Shown: positions 3,798-6,250 of the stretch, one piece after another
Layout: every line of letters starts with the position of its first letter
How positions within the stretch are numbered: the stretch's first letter is position 1
Source: QHBQ01 sp038230695
Lineage (GTDB): Bacteria; Chloroflexota; Chloroflexia; QHBQ01
Direction of reading: 5' to 3'
Assembly: GCA_038230695.1 (NCBI GenBank)
Contig: JBBRMT010000266.1
Span: forward strand, 1 to 6,250
Length of the DNA: 6,250 nucleotides
Position numbers and translations under genes: made by a program
The notes under the pieces: model-generated
Told to the model about the DNA's origin: nothing
Database searches by the model: none
Seen by the model: the letters and a program-made list of their open reading frames with translations, nothing else

Positions 3798-6250
3798 ATG
3801 TATAACTCATTCAGGCAGTGGCTGTTGATGATGCTGGGTTTCCTGCTAATCAGTAGCCTTGTAGTGACGGTTGCAGTACGTCAGGTAACTCACTCACCTC
3901 AGCGGCAGATAAACATATCTGCAGCATCGCAACAAAAAGTGCATAGCGAGGCAGTGCAGCAGATCAGCGCTATGCCCTTGCAGTTCGAGGCCAATGAGGG
4001 TCAGGCAGCGGCAGATGTCCGCTATATCGCGCATCAGCCTGGCTACACCCTGCAGGTTGGCACTCAGGGCGCTAGCTTCGGTTTGACGCAGCGCAATTCG
4101 CCGCATGGCAGCCTGCAAACTGCGGAGTTGCGCGTCCAAATGCGCGGGTCTAATCCAGATGCCGTCCCCTTCGCGGCCAGCCCACTTGCTGCCAGGCACA
4201 ATTATCTAATCGGCAGCGACCCAACTGCCTGGCGCACCAATATCCCAACCTACGCCCAGGTTGGCTACCGGAACATCTACCCTGGGGTTGACCTGGTCTA
4301 CTATGGCAACGCCAGCAGGCTCGAGTATGACTTCACGGTGATGCCTGGTGCCGATGTGGCGACGATTAGTATGAGGATCAGCGGCGCAGGCAGCGTTACC
4401 CTGCAGGGCGGTGACCTGCTGCTGCATACTGCAGCAGGCGACCTTCGCCAGCCCGCCCCAACTATTTATCAGGACGGGGCGACCGGGCGCAAGCCGGTGG
4501 CGGGAGGCTACCGCATCATCGGCGCGAACGAGGTTGGTTTCACCGTTGCCAGCTACGACCACCATGCGGCGCTGGTAATTGACCCAATCGTTGACTTCTC
4601 CACCTATCTGGGTGGCAGCGATTTGGACAGCGGCAACGCAATCGCGGTGGACAGTGCGGGCAACACCTATGTTGCTGGCCTCACCCAGTCTGGCTTCGAC
4701 TTTCCAGTGCATAATGCGCTACAACCCTCCTTCGGTCAGGGGGTCAGCGATGCGTTCGTCGCCAAACTAAATCCCAGCGGCGCGGTTATCTATGCTACCT
4801 ACCTGGGCGGCGGGGGCAGCGAGGTGGGCAGCAGCATCGCGGTGAATAACGCTGGTAACGCCTTCGTGGTCGGCTCAACCAACTCCTATAGCGGCAGTGG
4901 CACGATTGGCTTTCCGGTAACTGCTGGTGCCTTTCAGATCAACAATGGCAGCCCCGGCGCGCTTGATGCGTTCATCGCCGAGCTGAATCCCACGGGGTCC
5001 GCTCTAGTCTACTCCACCTATCTGGGTGGCGGCCAAGCCGATGAGGGACACGCCATCGCCTTGGATAGTACGGGCAATGCCTATGTTAGCGGCTTTACCC
5101 GCTCCAGTAACTTCCCAGGGGTGAACGGCACGCATTTGAGCGGCTACCAGGATGCTTTCGTCGCAAAGCTCAACGCCAACGGCACCGCGCTCGACTATGC
5201 TCGTTACATCGGTGGCAGCAGCGACGGCGCTAGCGAACAGGGCAACGGTATCGCTGTGGATAGCAGTGGTAACGCTTATACCGTTGGCACCACCGACTCG
5301 ATTGATTTCCCTACCCAGAATGCCTATCAACCCCAGTTCGCTGGCGGCTACACCGATGCTTTCGTGACCAAGATTAGTGCCGACGGCGCCGCGCTGGTCT
5401 ACTCCACTTACTTCGGCGGCTCCAATATCGGCGACGACGAGGGTAATGGCATTGCGGTAGACGGCAGCGGGGCTGCTTACATCGTCGGTACTACCAACTC
5501 AAGTGACCTACCCAGCACCGACCCCGGCAGTTTCGGCGGCGGCTATGATGCGTTCGTTACCAAGTTCAACCCGGCAGGTTCAGCCCTGGTTTACTCCCGC
5601 TTCGTCGGTGGCAGCAACAACGACCTGGCTGGTTACAACATCGCCCTCGATAACGCCGGTGATGCTTATATCACTGGCCGGACCTCCGGGCTGCCCGATA
5701 ACCCTAATTTCCCGCTGGTGAATGCTGACCAGGCCAACTTCGGCGGCGGCGCCTATGATGCGTTTGTCACCGAAGTCAACGCTGATGGCACTGCGCTCAA
5801 CTACTCCAGCTATCTAGGTGGCTCCGACGACGATAGCGGCAGCGCAATTGCCAGCGGTGCCGCAGGGGCGGTTTATGTCGTCGGCCTCACAGGCTCCTCT
5901 GACTTCCCTGTTCTCAATCCCGAACAACCAAGCAATGCCGGAGGCGGTGATACCTTTATTACCAAGATCAACATTCCGAATAATCCACGCCCGACCAATA
6001 CGCCGGCTGGCTCGACCAGCACTCCGCTGCCGGTCAACACGCCGACCCCGACATTTACGCCGAGCAGGCCGACTAACACTCCAGTCGTAACCAATACGCC
6101 CGGTGGCCCGACCAACACTCCTACGCCGACGGTTACGCCGGGTGGACCGACCCCGACTGATTGCCCCAACTCATTCGTGGACACTGCTGGCGACATCTTC
6201 TACCCCGCTATCCACTACCTGTACTGCCGTGGCGTGGTCAATGGCACCGA
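3798..6250 (+). CDS. Secreted seven-repeat SBBP beta-propeller protein with C-terminal SLH domain (3' end outside the window)
   Basis: An open frame of 817 complete codons with no stop before the right edge. The start is ATG 3798, placed by AAAGGAG 8 nt upstream. Residues about 7-28 form a basic-then-hydrophobic segment (RQWLLMMLGFLLISSLVV), a signal peptide or membrane anchor. Residues 63-263 match the DUF7948-type domain that precedes SBBP repeats, with FEANEGQ (63-69), NYLIGSDPTAWRTNIPTY (from N135), YPGVDLVYYG, LEYDF and LVIDP. Seven SBBP repeats follow, starting at residues 267, 332, 405, 467, 535, 599 and 669, each of the form Y-S-T-Y-L-G-G ... IAVDS-GNAYV-G-T ... DAFV-K-N. Next come a Thr/Pro linker (726-787) and the first half of an SLH domain (F792 on, FVDTAGD). 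It is probably a cell-surface structural or binding protein; no catalytic motif is visible and the ligand is unknown. It is divergent from the STAND regulator, which may control it. Confidence 0.92.
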   Translation, partial: MYNSFRQWLLMMLGFLLISSLVVTVAVRQVTHSPQRQINISAASQQKVHSEAVQQISAMPLQFEANEGQAAADVRYIAHQPGYTLQVGTQGASFGLTQRNSPHGSLQTAELRVQMRGSNPDAVPFAASPLAARHNYLIGSDPTAWRTNIPTYAQVGYRNIYPGVDLVYYGNASRLEYDFTVMPGADVATISMRISGAGSVTLQGGDLLLHTAAGDLRQPAPTIYQDGATGRKPVAGGYRIIGANEVGFTVASYDHHAALVIDPIVDFSTYLGGSDLDSGNAIAVDSAGNTYVAGLTQSGFDFPVHNALQPSFGQGVSDAFVAKLNPSGAVIYATYLGGGGSEVGSSIAVNNAGNAFVVGSTNSYSGSGTIGFPVTAGAFQINNGSPGALDAFIAELNPTGSALVYSTYLGGGQADEGHAIALDSTGNAYVSGFTRSSNFPGVNGTHLSGYQDAFVAKLNANGTALDYARYIGGSSDGASEQGNGIAVDSSGNAYTVGTTDSIDFPTQNAYQPQFAGGYTDAFVTKISADGAALVYSTYFGGSNIGDDEGNGIAVDGSGAAYIVGTTNSSDLPSTDPGSFGGGYDAFVTKFNPAGSALVYSRFVGGSNNDLAGYNIALDNAGDAYITGRTSGLPDNPNFPLVNADQANFGGGAYDAFVTEVNADGTALNYSSYLGGSDDDSGSAIASGAAGAVYVVGLTGSSDFPVLNPEQPSNAGGGDTFITKINIPNNPRPTNTPAGSTSTPLPVNTPTPTFTPSRPTNTPVVTNTPGGPTNTPTPTVTPGGPTPTDCPNSFVDTAGDIFYPAIHYLYCRGVVNGT
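4596..5972 (+). repeat. Seven SBBP (beta-propeller) repeats in coding sequence
   Basis: Repeat starts are at 4596, 4791, 5010, 5196, 5400, 5592 and 5802; the last unit ends at 5972. Units are 57-73 residues long. Each opens with an aromatic residue and x-GG (FSTYLGG, YATYLGG, YSTYLGG, YARYIGG, YSTYFGG, YSRFVGG, YSSYLGG) and closes with D-A/T-F-(V/I) and a hydrophobic-Asn/Ser turn. Blade 2 is longest, with an insertion near SYSGSG. Blade 7 is the most degenerate (SGAAGAVYVV for the usual DSAGNAYV). DNA conservation is strongest at the GATGC(G/T)TTCGT core. Confidence 0.9.
5973..6158 (+). repeat. Thr/Pro-rich low-complexity linker region (SBBP gene)
   Basis: About 62 codons of TNTP, TPTPT and GGPT units between the propeller and the SLH domain. 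It is shorter than the equivalent linker of the left-hand gene but has the same composition, and both end in GGPTPTDCPN. It is probably an extended, possibly glycosylated spacer that holds the propeller away from the wall (inference). Confidence 0.85.
6141..6250 (+). repeat. Duplicated linker-SLH junction, copy 2 (cut by the window edge)
   Basis: Gap-free match to 472-581 with 9 differences in 110 bp. It encodes GGPTPTDCPNSFVDTAGD and the first half of an SLH domain. The final 35 bases are identical to copy 1, so the similarity probably continues past the window. Confidence 0.9.

Noticed and set aside
4206..4712. Minus-strand open frame of 168 codons
   Set aside because: It lies wholly opposite the DUF7948/SBBP coding frame, which has clear family motifs. 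It shows no recognisable domain. The shorter minus frames at 3894-4199 and 5004-5330 fail for the same reason.

Overview
The window most likely comes from a member of the Chloroflexota (Chloroflexia-like). The evidence is the moderately high GC content, secreted proteins with Thr-Pro-rich linkers (TNTP/GGPT type), a short 'GGG...SYRLDTTIGQP' secreted module, SLH domains, and a large STAND ATPase-TPR regulator ending in the usual 'AWGEGEAL..ADAIAYALA' tail. This is family-level pattern recognition. No marker gene fixes the taxon.

There are three genes. (1) At 1-1068 (+) is the 3' part, nearly complete, of a secreted protein: hydrophobic export signal, Gly-rich GQP module, Thr/Pro linker, three SLH domains. 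(2) At 1179-3569 (-), convergent with gene 1, is a regulator of about 796 aa: N-terminal helix-turn-helix-like region, NB-ARC/STAND ATPase core, C-terminal TPRs. (3) At 3798-6250 (+), divergent from gene 2 and running off the right edge, is a large secreted protein: N-terminal signal or anchor, a DUF7948-like domain, exactly seven SBBP beta-propeller repeats, a Thr/Pro linker, and the start of an SLH domain. The linker-SLH junction of gene 3 is about 92% identical in DNA to that of gene 1, 5.67 kb upstream.

The 228-bp gap between genes 2 and 3 is the most informative non-coding stretch. It holds a strong sigma-70-like promoter for the regulator with an A8 tract in its 17-bp spacer, a perfect TATAAT for gene 3 with no recognisable -35, and three tandem GCACCCA units at exact 10-bp spacing between the two promoters. 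The layout suggests that the STAND regulator binds these repeats, activates the divergent surface-propeller gene and perhaps controls itself. This is an inference from layout. The 110-bp gap between genes 1 and 2 contains a probable terminator. I saw no RNA genes, CRISPR arrays or mobile elements.
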